Part shown: piece after piece, positions 27,085 through 36,310 of the stretch
How positions within the stretch are numbered: the first letter of the stretch is position 1
How the letters are laid out: each line of letters opens with the position of its first letter
Origin: JANXQG01 sp963804375
GTDB lineage: Bacteria; Planctomycetota; Planctomycetia; Pirellulales; Thermoguttaceae
NCBI GenBank assembly: GCA_963804375.1
Contig: CAWDQE010000011.1
Location: 62,001 to 126,000 of the forward strand
Length of the DNA: 64,000 nucleotides
Direction of reading: 5' to 3'
Notes under the pieces: model-generated
The model's database searches: none
The model's input: only the letters and a program-made list of their open reading frames with translations
What the model was told of the DNA's origin: nothing
Made by a program: the position numbers and the translations under genes

Positions 27085-28139
27085 AGATAGCCTTGGCCAA
27101 GATCAAAACCCATCTGTTGGCAAATCACGTCCTCTCCGGCCGTTTCCACGCCCTCAGCCAATGAAGTGATGCCGAGGTTGTGGACCATTTGCACGAGTGC
27201 AGCCACAACCTGCTGCCGTTGCGGTGCGGCACGGTCGATGTCGCGAATCAGCGACATGTCGAACTTCACGTAGTCGGGGGCAACTTCAGCCAAATCGTTC
27301 AAGCGCGACTGCCCGACGCCGAAGTCGTCGTAGGCCAACTTGATGTCCAACCGCTTCAGCAGCGATCGCAACTGGGCCAGGCAGGCCCCTTTGGTCACGG
27401 CCGATTCGTGAACCTCCAGCGTCAGCGGCTGGTCGGGCCAGTTCTCACGTAATCGTTCCAGTGAATGTTCAAGCTTGCGATCAACCAATTCGCAAGGATG
27501 CGTATTGAGGAACAAATGTGGAAGGGGAACCATGTCCCGCGTGACTTGCACCCCTTCCCAACGCAGCATCGTACTCAATTCCACTTCCAGGCTCAACGAC
27601 TGCGCCAGGTCGAAAAGGTCTTCGGGTGTCTCGAATCCGAACAGCCGGCTACGGGCGAGAAGTTCGTAGGCCACGGTTTTGCGGTCTTTCAAATCGATGA
27701 TCGGCTGCAAAAAGGGCGTCACCGCTTGTTCCGACATCAGCTTGTCGAAGAGCACGCGGGCCAAGGCTCGATCGCCGGTGCTTTCGTGTACCTTAGGGGG
27801 ACGGTCTTCACCCGATTCCATTCGGACGCGGAACGGCAGGTTGGCAAACTGCACCAGGTCGTCGTCGGCCAGGGCCACGGGTTCTTTGACGCGGCAACCG
27901 TTAACGAAAGTGCCGTTGGTGCTGCCCAAGTCGCGGATCACCAGCGCGCGGCCAACTTCGATTATTTCAGCGTGTACATTGGAAACCGCCGTGCAAGACA
28001 ACGACAGCGGCAAATCCTGGCGCCGCCCGATCAGGAACGGCGATGTGTAGATCGGCAGGTGCTGAACGGTCTCTTCGCTGTCGAAGGGACCGACCAGGAA
28101 CCACAAGGCGCTGGCTGATGTGACCGAGGCTTTAGGCAT
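27051..28139 (-). CDS. FHA domain - EAL domain cyclic-di-GMP protein
   Basis: 362 aa from ATG 28139, chosen because GGGGAG lies 10 nt upstream; the longer reading starts with TTG. An FHA domain occupies residues 25-95 (FLIGRRQ, SNVHAEI, DLGSTNGTFVNG), followed by an EAL domain. Key EAL positions are kept: E in AYELLAR, N in LNTHP, E in EVHES, DD in AYDDFG, K in VKFD and E in LAEGVE. It may therefore still cleave cyclic-di-GMP, although the EAL box itself reads ELL. FHA binds phosphothreonine, which ties it to Ser/Thr-kinase signalling. Confidence 0.88.
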   Translation of the reverse strand: MPKASVTSASALWFLVGPFDSEETVQHLPIYTSPFLIGRRQDLPLSLSCTAVSNVHAEIIEVGRALVIRDLGSTNGTFVNGCRVKEPVALADDDLVQFANLPFRVRMESGEDRPPKVHESTGDRALARVLFDKLMSEQAVTPFLQPIIDLKDRKTVAYELLARSRLFGFETPEDLFDLAQSLSLEVELSTMLRWEGVQVTRDMVPLPHLFLNTHPCELVDRKLEHSLERLRENWPDQPLTLEVHESAVTKGACLAQLRSLLKRLDIKLAYDDFGVGQSRLNDLAEVAPDYVKFDMSLIRDIDRAAPQRQQVVAALVQMVHNLGITSLAEGVETAGEDVICQQMGFDLGQGYLYGRPAPPRDF

Positions 28140-28559
28140 TCGAAGGCGGCTCCCCAATCGTCCCGTCTCCAGGACCGGCTAACCCCTTCCAACGGGAAAG
28201 TGATTGCGGACCATTTTCGTGATCCTAAACATCTTTAGCATACGACTTTCGCACAGGACGCGATTGGCTTGGTTCCGCGTCGGACCGGAGGATTTCGCCG
28301 GTTGGAATAACGCCTTTCTTAACGATCACGGCAGGGATTTCTGATCCTGCGGGTTGTAATGGCAGCGGGATATAACCGGGACCCGGCCCTTCGCATCAAA
28401 CCGCCTTGCCCGCCTCAAGATCGGTCCTGGCGAGGGTTGTGCCAGCCGGCGGAGCCAATATTCAAGGCGGCAGCGACCAAGTGCCCGAATCGCATATTTT
28501 CAATGTTCTATACTTGAGCGAGCAAGAATCTCAATGTCCTTGGAGTGAATCGGTCTGTC
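28140..28559. other. Intergenic region between divergent c-di-GMP-related genes
   Basis: 420 nt carrying the promoters of the FHA-EAL gene (minus) and the PilZ-like gene (plus). AT-rich patches such as CATATTTTCAATGTTCTATACTT (about 28493-28515) could hold the plus-strand promoter. No hairpin, RNA gene or ORF with support was seen. Confidence 0.3.
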
Positions 28560-29432
28560 ATGAGTACGGAGCAACCCCATAATGAGCAGCGTCAGTCCTA
28601 CCGACTCCCTGTAAGTGGCGTGGTCCAAGGCAAACTCGTGCTTGCAGACCGATCGCAATGGCCGGTCCTCCTGCTCGACCAATCGGCCGGCGGCTTTGCC
28701 GTGTTGGCTGACGCACCGACACCGGTAGGCCACGGCGACGTGGTCCAACTGTGCACCGATTCCTCTTGCACGGAGGTTCGCGTCGTTTCTACGACTGAAA
28801 TCCGACCTGCCGATGGAGGTGCCGACGCGTCTGCGCCACGGTTCCGTCTGGGCTTGACGCGTTTGCGCGATCTTGCCATACCGTCGGACGAATATGGGCA
28901 AGGCGGACGGCGGACTCCTTGGCATGCCCCTCTGACGGCAGCCAAACGGAGTCAGGTTGCCCTGATCTTGGCCGTCTTTGCAATCGCGGTCATCGTGATC
29001 GTTTTCTTCGGTATTTTCCTTTCCGACATTTCTTCGCAGGGTCCTTCCGTACCCTCCTCGACGTACGGACTCTACCCACGCGAGCAATCACAAAGCACTG
29101 CGATCGCTCCGCCGGATTCGTCTGCGTCGTCCGGCACGATGCCGCACAATAGCGCCGCTGCGGAGGTAGGGCGAGAAGATCTGAAGCATCTACCGGGTGC
29201 GTTGCCGTTTGTCACGCCGGGAGTGATTCGTGACTTGCAGCTCACTGAGGCGCAGTTGCAGAAGATCCGTAGGATTCTCGACAACACTGACAAGGCCATC
29301 GCGGAAAACCAGGAATGCCGCTTGCTCTTGGACTCTGCACAAAAGAAGGTGCTGAATCTACTGAATGACCAACAGTGTCGGCGCTGGAGGGCCGTCAGCG
29401 GTGCAGACAAACTCCCGCGGGAAGGGAATTAG
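28560..29432 (+). CDS. PilZ-like domain protein with one TM segment
   Basis: 290 aa from the ATG at 28560 (MSTEQPHNEQR). Residues 10-110 resemble a PilZ domain (RQSYRLPVSGVVQGKL, then DQSAGGFAV and a FRLGLTRLRDLAIP end). One strong TM helix follows (VALILAVFAIAVIVIVFFGIFL), then a Ser/Pro-rich linker and a helical C-terminal domain. That domain (LTEAQLQKIRRILDNTDKAI) looks like the LTxxQ/periplasmic heavy-metal-sensor-like helical fold seen in planctomycetes. It may link a cytoplasmic cyclic-di-GMP signal to the periplasm. The PilZ call is moderate: the RxxxR motif is only approximate. Confidence 0.6.
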   Translation: MSTEQPHNEQRQSYRLPVSGVVQGKLVLADRSQWPVLLLDQSAGGFAVLADAPTPVGHGDVVQLCTDSSCTEVRVVSTTEIRPADGGADASAPRFRLGLTRLRDLAIPSDEYGQGGRRTPWHAPLTAAKRSQVALILAVFAIAVIVIVFFGIFLSDISSQGPSVPSSTYGLYPREQSQSTAIAPPDSSASSGTMPHNSAAAEVGREDLKHLPGALPFVTPGVIRDLQLTEAQLQKIRRILDNTDKAIAENQECRLLLDSAQKKVLNLLNDQQCRRWRAVSGADKLPREGN

Positions 29433-29514
29433 ACAAGCGATCCACATTAACTAACGCGGAAACCAGCCCCGAGTGCCGGCACGAACGTCTCGTTAAAGAG
29501 GACGTCGCTACTTG

Positions 29515-30198
29515 TTATCGGTCCCGTTTCGTGCCGCGTCGGCCAGAGCTTTGAATCGCTCGAACGTCCTCGGGATTGAGAAAGGAGCAGCCCACCACGT
29601 ATCCATCGTCTGCCTTCAGCGTCCATCTTGGCTGCGCAATGACGACGGCACGCGTGGTTTCAGCGTCTTCCACGCACAAATGAAGCTGTTCTTTTTCCGG
29701 CGGGAGTGCGGCCGTCTGCACGCAAAAGCCCTCGCGGGAAAAGTCCTTTACCGTAAAAGGCAAGGGTTTGTCGCCTAATCTCCAAACCCCCGACGTGCGG
29801 AGATTGAGCGGTTGTCGCTCGCATTCCCGCCGATCCACATGGTTCGCTCGAAGGATGTGATCGAAGATGCCCTCCGGGATCGCGGGGACGAAGCAGCAGC
29901 CGAGCAGTTCTGAACCGTCCTCCTCCTCGCGGTTCCATCGCACGCTTGCCCTGATGTGGAGATTCGTGCTCAAGTCTTCGACAACAATCGTCACGCGGCA
30001 AGTCTCCATGTCCGCGATCGGGCGTTTCGCGCGAAGGCGAACGCCGGTGCGCGAAATGTCAATGACCTCGGCCGGGATGCAGGCAGGGGGGGTCTCCTCA
30101 ACGTCGCCTGGCACAATCCAGGCAATCAGGCCGCTCTGCACGGCGAACCGTGAGCTGCGAGGAGTCGTGACTTTTTCGACCTGGTCTAGCTCAACCAT
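29515..30198 (-). CDS. Tandem PilZ-domain protein
   Basis: 227 aa, soluble. Two PilZ-like halves can be read: the first with DISRTG (DxSxxG) after RSSRFAVQ and ending GCCFVP; the second with RRECERQP (RxxxR), DFSREG (DxSxxG) and ending VVGCSFLNP. The second half has both cyclic-di-GMP-binding motifs; the first lacks an exact RxxxR and may be structural. Probably a cyclic-di-GMP receptor acting with the nearby FHA-EAL and PilZ-TM proteins. It converges with the PilZ-TM gene. Confidence 0.75.
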   Translation of the reverse strand: MVELDQVEKVTTPRSSRFAVQSGLIAWIVPGDVEETPPACIPAEVIDISRTGVRLRAKRPIADMETCRVTIVVEDLSTNLHIRASVRWNREEEDGSELLGCCFVPAIPEGIFDHILRANHVDRRECERQPLNLRTSGVWRLGDKPLPFTVKDFSREGFCVQTAALPPEKEQLHLCVEDAETTRAVVIAQPRWTLKADDGYVVGCSFLNPEDVRAIQSSGRRGTKRDR

Positions 30199-30771
30199 TG
30201 TTCGCTCCCGACGCCAACGACCAGAGCCCTGCGAGTCCTAACAAAGATCGCTTCAGTGGCTTGATCCTCGGACTGACGGTCCCGAATGCTCCCACTTGCG
30301 CCACTTCCTGGCCTGGCAGACGATGGCCGATTAGGATAATAGCTGAACGGTGGAACTGGGGTACACCGGCGGGCGGAAAGGCAGGCTTTCGCCCGGTGGC
30401 GATCCCATAAAGCATAGCACAGATTTGGCGTGCATGCCTTGTCAAAGGGGAATTGGGGCGATTTCGCTGATCCCTGGTCTGGGCCCCGCGCTCTCGTGCC
30501 GGAGCACAGCGTTGGGGGCCGATTTGAGGCCGCGCGAAGGTCACGGAAGACTCTTGAAGGGAACGAAGCCGACCTTCACCACCGATTTCACCCCCTGAGA
30601 ACTCCTGTCCATGTAATTGACAAGCCGGGCGATGCCGACTAGGCTGGCAGTTGTCTGTTTCCCCGGCGCCCGCGGGCGCAGCGTTAAGACCCGAGTCCCA
30701 AACCTCCCGAACCCCGCGATTCGCCAGGGATCGGTAACAGACTTTCATTGCTTTACAACCATGGCTGGACC
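30199..30771. other. Intergenic region, no supported gene
   Basis: 573 nt between the divergent tandem-PilZ gene and the PQQ-like propeller gene. A 206-codon minus-strand frame crosses it, but its Arg/Pro/Gly-rich sequence shows no domain. Promoters for both flanking genes must lie here. No repeat or RNA structure was recognised. Confidence 0.4.
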
Positions 30772-32367
30772 ATGCCCCCCCGACCCCACCGAATGGTTCT
30801 CTTGACCGCACTGTTCTTGCTCTTCCCGGGCGCGGCCGGGGCGCTGGCTGCCGACCAGCCCCAATGGGGCCAGGGTGGTACTCGGAACATGGTGTCGTCA
30901 GAAACCGGCTTGCCCGATAGCTTCGACCCGAAGACCGGCAAGAGCGTCAAGTGGTCCGCCGCGCTGGGCACGCAGTGTTACGCCACGCCGGTCGTCGCCG
31001 GGGGCAAGGTGCTCATCGGCACCAACAACAGCCAGCCCCGCGATCCGCGGCATCGCGGCGACCGCGGCGTGCTGATGTGCCTGAACGAAGCGGACGGCAG
31101 CCTGGCGTGGCAACTCGTCGTGCCGAAGCTCGAAGGAGACATCTATCTTGATTGGCCCGAGGCGGGCATCTGCTCAGCGGCCACCGTAGAGGGCGACCGG
31201 GTGTATATCGTCACCAATCGGGACGAGGTCGTGTGCCTGGACCTGCGAGGAATGGCCAACGGGAACAACGGTCCTTTCCGCGACGAGGGACGCCACATGG
31301 CCCCGCGGGACCAGCCGCCCATGGAAATCGGCCCCACCGACGCCGACATCCTCTGGTTGCTGGATCTGCGGTCGGCCGCCGGAGTGCGTCCGCACGATTC
31401 GTGCCATGCTTCCATTCTCATCGATGGTCCGTATCTCTACCTGAACACGAACAACGGGCTCAACAGCAAGCACAGCGCGATCGAGAAGCCCGAAGCCCCT
31501 TGCCTGATTGTGGTGGACAAGGCCACGGGCAGGCTCTTGGCCAGGGAACGCGAAGGGATCAGCCCGCGGACCTTCCACAGCAACTGGTCGTCGCCGGCGA
31601 TGGGGGAAGTGGGCGGCCGGCGATTGGTCTTCTTCGGCGGGGGTGACGGGGTCTGTTATGCGTTCCAGCCTATCCAACCCAAAGAAGAATTGGCTGCCAC
31701 ACTGCTCCGGGCCGATTCGCCCGGGAAGGAAACCGCAGCCGGGGTGTCGGTTGGCAAGGTCGATTCGCTGCGGTGCGTGTGGCGACTGGACTGCGACCCC
31801 ACGGCACCCAAGAAGGACATCCATCGCTATATCGGCAACCACCGCGAAAGCCCCAGCGACATCAAGGGCATGCCGGTGTTCCACAATGGCCGGGTATACG
31901 TGACGGCCGGCGGCGACATTTGGTGGGGCAAAAACCAGGCCTGGCTCCTGTGCATCGACGCCAGCAAGACCGGCGACATCACCGGCAGCGGCTGCTTATG
32001 GTCGTATCCCGTCGAGCGTCACTGCTGCTCCACGCCTTCGATCCACGCTGGGCTGGTCTACGTGGCGGATTGCGGCGGCAAGGTGCATTGCGTCGATGCC
32101 GAGACCGGACATCCCTACTGGGTCCACGACGCCCGGGGCGAGATGTGGGCCTCGACGTTGGTAGCCGACGGGAAAGTGTTCATCGGCACCCGCAAGGGCG
32201 ATTTCTGGATCCTGGCCGCCGGCAAGGAAAAGCGGGTTCTGAGCTCGGTCCGCCTGGAAGACCCCGTGATCAGCACAGCCGTGGCTGCCAACGGCACGCT
32301 GTACGTCGGCACAATGACGCGTCTCTACGCGCTGCAAAAGGGCGCCCGCCTGAAGACGGCGAATTGA
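30772..32367 (+). CDS. Exported PQQ-like beta-propeller protein
   Basis: 531 aa from ATG 30772; ATG 30793 would give a tighter signal peptide. The hydrophobic segment LLTALFLLFPGAAGALAA ends at a likely signal-peptidase site. Repeated propeller blades of the PQQ/BamB type are visible (ATPVVAGGKVLIGTNN, STPSIHAGLVYVADCGGKVH, STAVAANGTLYVGTMTRLYAL). Such proteins are abundant in planctomycetes and their functions are mostly unknown. The usual residues for PQQ quinone catalysis are not evident, so it may be a binding or assembly factor. Confidence 0.8.
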   Translation: MPPRPHRMVLLTALFLLFPGAAGALAADQPQWGQGGTRNMVSSETGLPDSFDPKTGKSVKWSAALGTQCYATPVVAGGKVLIGTNNSQPRDPRHRGDRGVLMCLNEADGSLAWQLVVPKLEGDIYLDWPEAGICSAATVEGDRVYIVTNRDEVVCLDLRGMANGNNGPFRDEGRHMAPRDQPPMEIGPTDADILWLLDLRSAAGVRPHDSCHASILIDGPYLYLNTNNGLNSKHSAIEKPEAPCLIVVDKATGRLLAREREGISPRTFHSNWSSPAMGEVGGRRLVFFGGGDGVCYAFQPIQPKEELAATLLRADSPGKETAAGVSVGKVDSLRCVWRLDCDPTAPKKDIHRYIGNHRESPSDIKGMPVFHNGRVYVTAGGDIWWGKNQAWLLCIDASKTGDITGSGCLWSYPVERHCCSTPSIHAGLVYVADCGGKVHCVDAETGHPYWVHDARGEMWASTLVADGKVFIGTRKGDFWILAAGKEKRVLSSVRLEDPVISTAVAANGTLYVGTMTRLYALQKGARLKTAN

Positions 32368-32455
32368 GCGCCGCGCGGATTGCGCAGAATCATGCCCTCA
32401 TCATCGAGGGCCTGGAGGTCGCGTTTCTGTCTTCTGTCGCTGGGCATAGGCCGGG

Positions 32456-33412
32456 TTATCCGAAGAATTGCCGCACCACGCGGCGGAACTGGGGCAGATT
32501 CTTCACCTGCCGGACCGCATCCCTAAACGCTGCCGCGTCGGGCAGCGCCTGCGCGAAGTAGCCGCTCATGCGCGGCAAGCGCCTCAGTGCCAGCGGCGAT
32601 CCGTAGAGATGGAACTCGCCTTCGATCAGTTGTAACAACAGCCGCCCACGCTCCGCCAGGGACGGCCCGGCGACCCGCCCACCGCCGCTGAGCAACGCCC
32701 GGGCTTGCCGAAAGATCCACGGGTTGCCCAGGCAACCGCGGCCGATGGAGACGGCGTCGATGCCCGTTTGCGTGAGCACCCGCACCGCGTCGTCCGCCTC
32801 GCGAATACCGCCGCCACCGATCACAGGCAGACAGGTTGCCCGTTTCACGCGGGCCAGCACGCTCCAGTCTGGCCCGCCGACATACGCCTGCTCGACGCTC
32901 CGCGCGTGTACGCTAACGGCGGCGGCACCGGCATCCTCGGCCCGCTGACTGACTTCCACGGCCGTTTCCTGGCCGGCGTCCGGACCGCTGCGGACTTTGA
33001 CGGTCACAGGGATTGCAACCGCGCGGACCACTGCGGCGACAATCTGCCCGATCCGCTCGGGCGAAGCCATCAAGGCCCCCCCTTCACCGCGGGCAAGCAG
33101 ACGGCGGATGGGACACTCGAAATTCAAATCCACCATGTTGAATCCCAGTTCGGCCACGACCTGTGCGGCCGCCGCCATGACCTCCGGGTCGGCCCCGCTG
33201 ATTTGCCCGCAGCGCGGCGACTCTGCTGGCTGCGTATAGAGCATTCGTAAGGCGCGGCGATCGCGGCGAGCCACGTCGGCCGCGTCGACTCGCTCGGTAA
33301 CCACCAGGCCCGCTCCCGCCTGTTTCATGAGCAGCCGGAAGGGGTAATTGGTATGCTCCTCCATGGGGGCCAGGGTAAGACGATTGGAGATGGTGAGCAC
33401 TCCGATTTTCAT
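32456..33412 (-). CDS. tRNA-dihydrouridine synthase (Dus family)
   Basis: 318 aa TIM-barrel flavoenzyme that reduces uridine to dihydrouridine in tRNA D-loops using FMN and NADPH. Hallmarks: N-terminal LAPMEEHTNYPFR, catalytic Cys100 in DLNFECPIRRLL, VTVKVRSG, SVHARSVEQAY, and the phosphate-binding IGGGGI and SIGRGCLGNPWIF. The cysteine loop reads ECPIRRLLARGEGGALM instead of the common CP...KGxGaaLL. The split from DusA/B/C is not decided. Single gene, converging with the PQQ-like gene. Confidence 0.9.
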   Translation of the reverse strand: MKIGVLTISNRLTLAPMEEHTNYPFRLLMKQAGAGLVVTERVDAADVARRDRRALRMLYTQPAESPRCGQISGADPEVMAAAAQVVAELGFNMVDLNFECPIRRLLARGEGGALMASPERIGQIVAAVVRAVAIPVTVKVRSGPDAGQETAVEVSQRAEDAGAAAVSVHARSVEQAYVGGPDWSVLARVKRATCLPVIGGGGIREADDAVRVLTQTGIDAVSIGRGCLGNPWIFRQARALLSGGGRVAGPSLAERGRLLLQLIEGEFHLYGSPLALRRLPRMSGYFAQALPDAAAFRDAVRQVKNLPQFRRVVRQFFG

Positions 33413-33772
33413 AGCGTATAGTCAATAGTGGGGGATCGGGAGCACGTGGATCGTGAGGATTCTGGTAGAAGTAACTATTCTATTCCGCCGCTTCGCGGCT
33501 AAACCCTCACCCCAATACCCCTATCTCGGAGGGAGAGAGGAGCTTGATAAGCTTAACCGAGATTCGCTCCCCTTCAGCATACCGAAACTTGACGCGGCAA
33601 AACGTCGCTAACATACTGGATATTGGAATTCTCGATTTTTTCGCGTAGGATGAGCCGCCGCGCGAAATCGCAACCGGTGGCTTGGAGTCTGTTTTAAGAG
33701 CCGCGATGCAGCGCAACCTCGCGGATTGCGTACCGGCTCTCTTGAATTAGAGTCCTAGAAGTGAAGGTCCTC
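33413..33772. other. Intergenic region, nothing recognised
   Basis: 360 nt between the divergent Dus gene and the exported-protein gene. It contains the phrase CTAAACCCTCACCCC...GGAGGGAGAG (about 33500-33540), similar to the low-complexity string at 44264-44296. No ORF with support and no hairpin seen. Confidence 0.3.
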
Positions 33773-34846
33773 ATGAACACCCCCTTTCGCTTTGAAATAG
33801 GGATGGCAATCCTGGTCTTGGCAGGCCTCGTAGTCGATCGCGCTTCGGCCCAACCGGCCACCAAACCGGCGGCGGCCGGCGCGCCGGCCGCTGTTACTGG
33901 CCCGGCGGCCGCGGCTGTCCGACCCGCGGCCGGCGCTTCCGCCACGAGCGGCACCGGCGGCGGCTGGATTACTCCCAACTCGCCCTTCCGCAGACTGGCC
34001 CCGGGCGTCATGCAGGACGTGATTCAGGATCGCAACGCCGATGAAACGATCCAACGCCATGACATCACGGAGTTGCTCTACGTCGATCCGGATTTCGAGT
34101 TTGCTAAAGACGTTTCTTTCCGGCACGAAGTCTGGATGTTGGAGTTCAAGTACAAGCCCATTCGCATGATTTGGGCCGATATTCCCGGTCCCGACGCCCG
34201 CATGCAGCGGAAGCAAATCTGGTATATGGTCTATCAGGTGACGAATCCGGGCAAGGTCTTTCGCTCCGTTCCGCAAGCGGACAATCTGTACAAGCTGGAG
34301 ACCGTGGACAAGCCGGTGCGTTTTACCCCGGTTTTCACCCTCGAAGTCCACAACCTGTTGCGGAAGGAAGTGGAAGGTTCCGCGAAGGGCTTTGTCGAGC
34401 AGTATATTCCCATCGTTCTCCCCGCCATCCGTGCCCGTGAAGACAAGAACCGCGAGTTCCTGACGTCGGTGCAAATGCCTCTCAAAGAGCTTCGCGTCGG
34501 CGAGACGGTCTGGGGCGTGGCCACCTGGCAGGACATTGACCCGAACAACGTCTGGTTCTCGGTGTATGTCGAGGGTCTGACCAACGCCTATCGGGTTGCG
34601 GACAATGCGGCCAACTACGCGGCCTTCATCAAGGACCCTACGCATAGCGTTAACTTTCGCGAGCTCCGCACGAAGGTTCTGAAGCTGAATTTCTGGCGGC
34701 CGGGCGATGAATTTACGGTGAAGGAAACCCAGGTGCGGACTGGAGTTCCCGAACTGAAGGGCGGCCCGCCGTCGAAGCCGGCCAGCGAATGGGTTTGGTG
34801 GAAGACCTTCCCGCCGGCGAACAAGCCCGTTCCGCCCGGCAGTTGA
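33773..34846 (+). CDS. Exported hypothetical protein
   Basis: 357 aa from ATG 33773; an in-frame GTG at 33761 is the alternative. The signal peptide (MAILVLAGLVVDRASAQ) has a clear cleavage site. An Ala/Pro-rich low-complexity linker (residues about 27-65) is followed by a conserved-looking domain of about 290 residues (DFEFAKDVSFRHEVWMLEFKYKP, KQIWYMVYQVTNPGK, VWGVATWQDIDPNN). I know no name for this family; it reads like a planctomycete-conserved exported protein. Monocistronic. Confidence 0.7.
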   Translation: MNTPFRFEIGMAILVLAGLVVDRASAQPATKPAAAGAPAAVTGPAAAAVRPAAGASATSGTGGGWITPNSPFRRLAPGVMQDVIQDRNADETIQRHDITELLYVDPDFEFAKDVSFRHEVWMLEFKYKPIRMIWADIPGPDARMQRKQIWYMVYQVTNPGKVFRSVPQADNLYKLETVDKPVRFTPVFTLEVHNLLRKEVEGSAKGFVEQYIPIVLPAIRAREDKNREFLTSVQMPLKELRVGETVWGVATWQDIDPNNVWFSVYVEGLTNAYRVADNAANYAAFIKDPTHSVNFRELRTKVLKLNFWRPGDEFTVKETQVRTGVPELKGGPPSKPASEWVWWKTFPPANKPVPPGS

Positions 34847-35050
34847 GGTTGTAGGACGGACTTCCCAGTCCGTCCAGTCTTGTGGGGCGGACTCAGAGGT
34901 CCATCCTACCATCCCACAATAATCGCCTCCCCCGATTGACTTCGCTTCCCTCTTTTACTAAAAATAAGGGTTTCCGGTCATGGGAGCCACCCTGCGCAAG
35001 CGGCAACCGGAAGTTATAAGCTGATTATTAGCAACGATTTAGGTGTTGAG

Positions 35051-35302
35051 ATGGCACATAAGAAAGGTCAAGGATCCAGCCGCAACGGCCGGGATTCCAA
35101 TGCCCAGCGTCGCGGCGTCAAGCGGTTTGGCGGCGAGCAGGTCCGTGCCGGAAATATTCTCGTGCGGCAGTTGGGCACGGTTTTCCAGGCAGGGCAGAAC
35201 GTCGGCCAGGGCAGCGACTATACGCTTTTCGCCCTGGTCGATGGCTACGTCAAGTTTGATCGTGGCGGTCGCCGGATTCAGGTCGTGCCATCGCTCAGTT
35301 AG
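35051..35302 (+). CDS. rpmA: 50S ribosomal protein L27
   Basis: 83 aa, starting MAHKKGQGSSRNGRDSNAQR and continuing RRGVKRFGGEQVRAGNILVRQ, which is diagnostic for bL27. Its N-terminal tail reaches the peptidyl-transferase centre. The usual operon partner rplU (L21) is not upstream; instead folD follows after 15 nt. Start ATG 35051. Confidence 0.95.
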   Translation: MAHKKGQGSSRNGRDSNAQRRGVKRFGGEQVRAGNILVRQLGTVFQAGQNVGQGSDYTLFALVDGYVKFDRGGRRIQVVPSLS

Positions 35303-35317
35303 GGGATTCACCCGCGC

Positions 35318-36181
35318 ATGGCTGCGACCCTGCTGAACGGTAAAGCGCTGGCCGACAAGATCCGTGCCGAGATCGCGGCCGAGGTCTGCGAGTTCACGCG
35401 CCGCACCGGCGTGAAACCCTGCCTTGCTGCGGTCCTGGTGGGGGAAGATCCGGGCAGCCAGGTCTATGTCCGCAACAAACAGAAGGCCTGCGAGCAGAAT
35501 GGGCTGACCAGCCGTCTGCACCGGTTGGGGGCCGAGACGGCAACCGAGGAGCTCCTGGCCCTGATCGACCAACTCAACGGCGATCCCGGCGTGCACGGTA
35601 TCCTCGTGCAGTTGCCGCTGCCGAAGATCATCGATACGACCCGCGTTCTGGACGCGGTTCTGCCCCGCAAGGACGTCGATGCGTTCCACCCGGAGAATGT
35701 CGGCCGAATTGTCCAAGGCCGGCCGCTGTTCCTGCCGTGTACTCCGCACGGCATTCGACAGATACTCTTGCGGCATCAGATTCCCACGGCCGGGGCGCAT
35801 GTCGTCGTACTCGGCCGCAGCGAGATCGTCGGCAAGCCGATTGCCATGATGCTCATGCAGAAGGGGCCCGGAGGCGATGCCACGGTGACCGTCTGCCACA
35901 GCCGCAGTCGCAATCTTCCGTCGATCACCCGCGCGGCGGATATTCTCATCGTGGCCATCGGCCGGGCGAACTTCGTCACCGCCGACATGGTGAAGCCGGG
36001 CGCCGCAGTCATCGACGTGGGAATCAATCGCACCGAGAAAGGGCTGGTCGGCGACGTCGATTTCGGGCCCGTCAGCCAAGTCGCGGGCTGCATCACGCCC
36101 GTGCCCGGCGGTGTCGGGCCGCTGACGATCACCATGCTTCTGCACAACACCCTGCTGGCCGCGCGACTGCAAACGGCGTGA
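35318..36181 (+). CDS. folD: Methylenetetrahydrofolate dehydrogenase/cyclohydrolase
   Basis: 287 aa, the normal length. It interconverts 5,10-methylene-, methenyl- and 10-formyl-THF using NADP. Visible: the N-terminal YVRNKQKACEQ with the catalytic lysine (54 or 56), QLPLP, DVDAFHPENVG, the NAD(P)-binding VVLGRSEIVGKPIAMMLM, and the C-terminal TPVPGGVGPLTITMLL. It follows rpmA by 15 nt and is probably co-transcribed, placing one-carbon supply with a ribosomal protein gene. Confidence 0.96.
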   Translation: MAATLLNGKALADKIRAEIAAEVCEFTRRTGVKPCLAAVLVGEDPGSQVYVRNKQKACEQNGLTSRLHRLGAETATEELLALIDQLNGDPGVHGILVQLPLPKIIDTTRVLDAVLPRKDVDAFHPENVGRIVQGRPLFLPCTPHGIRQILLRHQIPTAGAHVVVLGRSEIVGKPIAMMLMQKGPGGDATVTVCHSRSRNLPSITRAADILIVAIGRANFVTADMVKPGAAVIDVGINRTEKGLVGDVDFGPVSQVAGCITPVPGGVGPLTITMLLHNTLLAARLQTA

Positions 36182-36310
36182 TTGCTTCTTGACGGCCGAG
36201 CGATCCCGAGGTTCTGGAGAGGCCGAAATTCGTCTTGTCTCGGCCGCCAGGAGAACTTACAATCCGCCGGTTGAGTATCCTTACAGAAATCGCTTAAGTC
36301 GAGAAAACTG

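Noticed and set aside
30191..30811. 206-codon minus-strand frame in the gap before the PQQ-like gene
   Set aside because: Low-complexity Arg/Pro/Gly composition, no domain, overlaps two real genes.
33755..34912. 385-codon minus-strand frame
   Set aside because: Antisense of the exported-protein gene, which has a signal peptide and plausible start.
35039..36172. 377-codon minus-strand frame
   Set aside because: Antisense of rpmA and folD.
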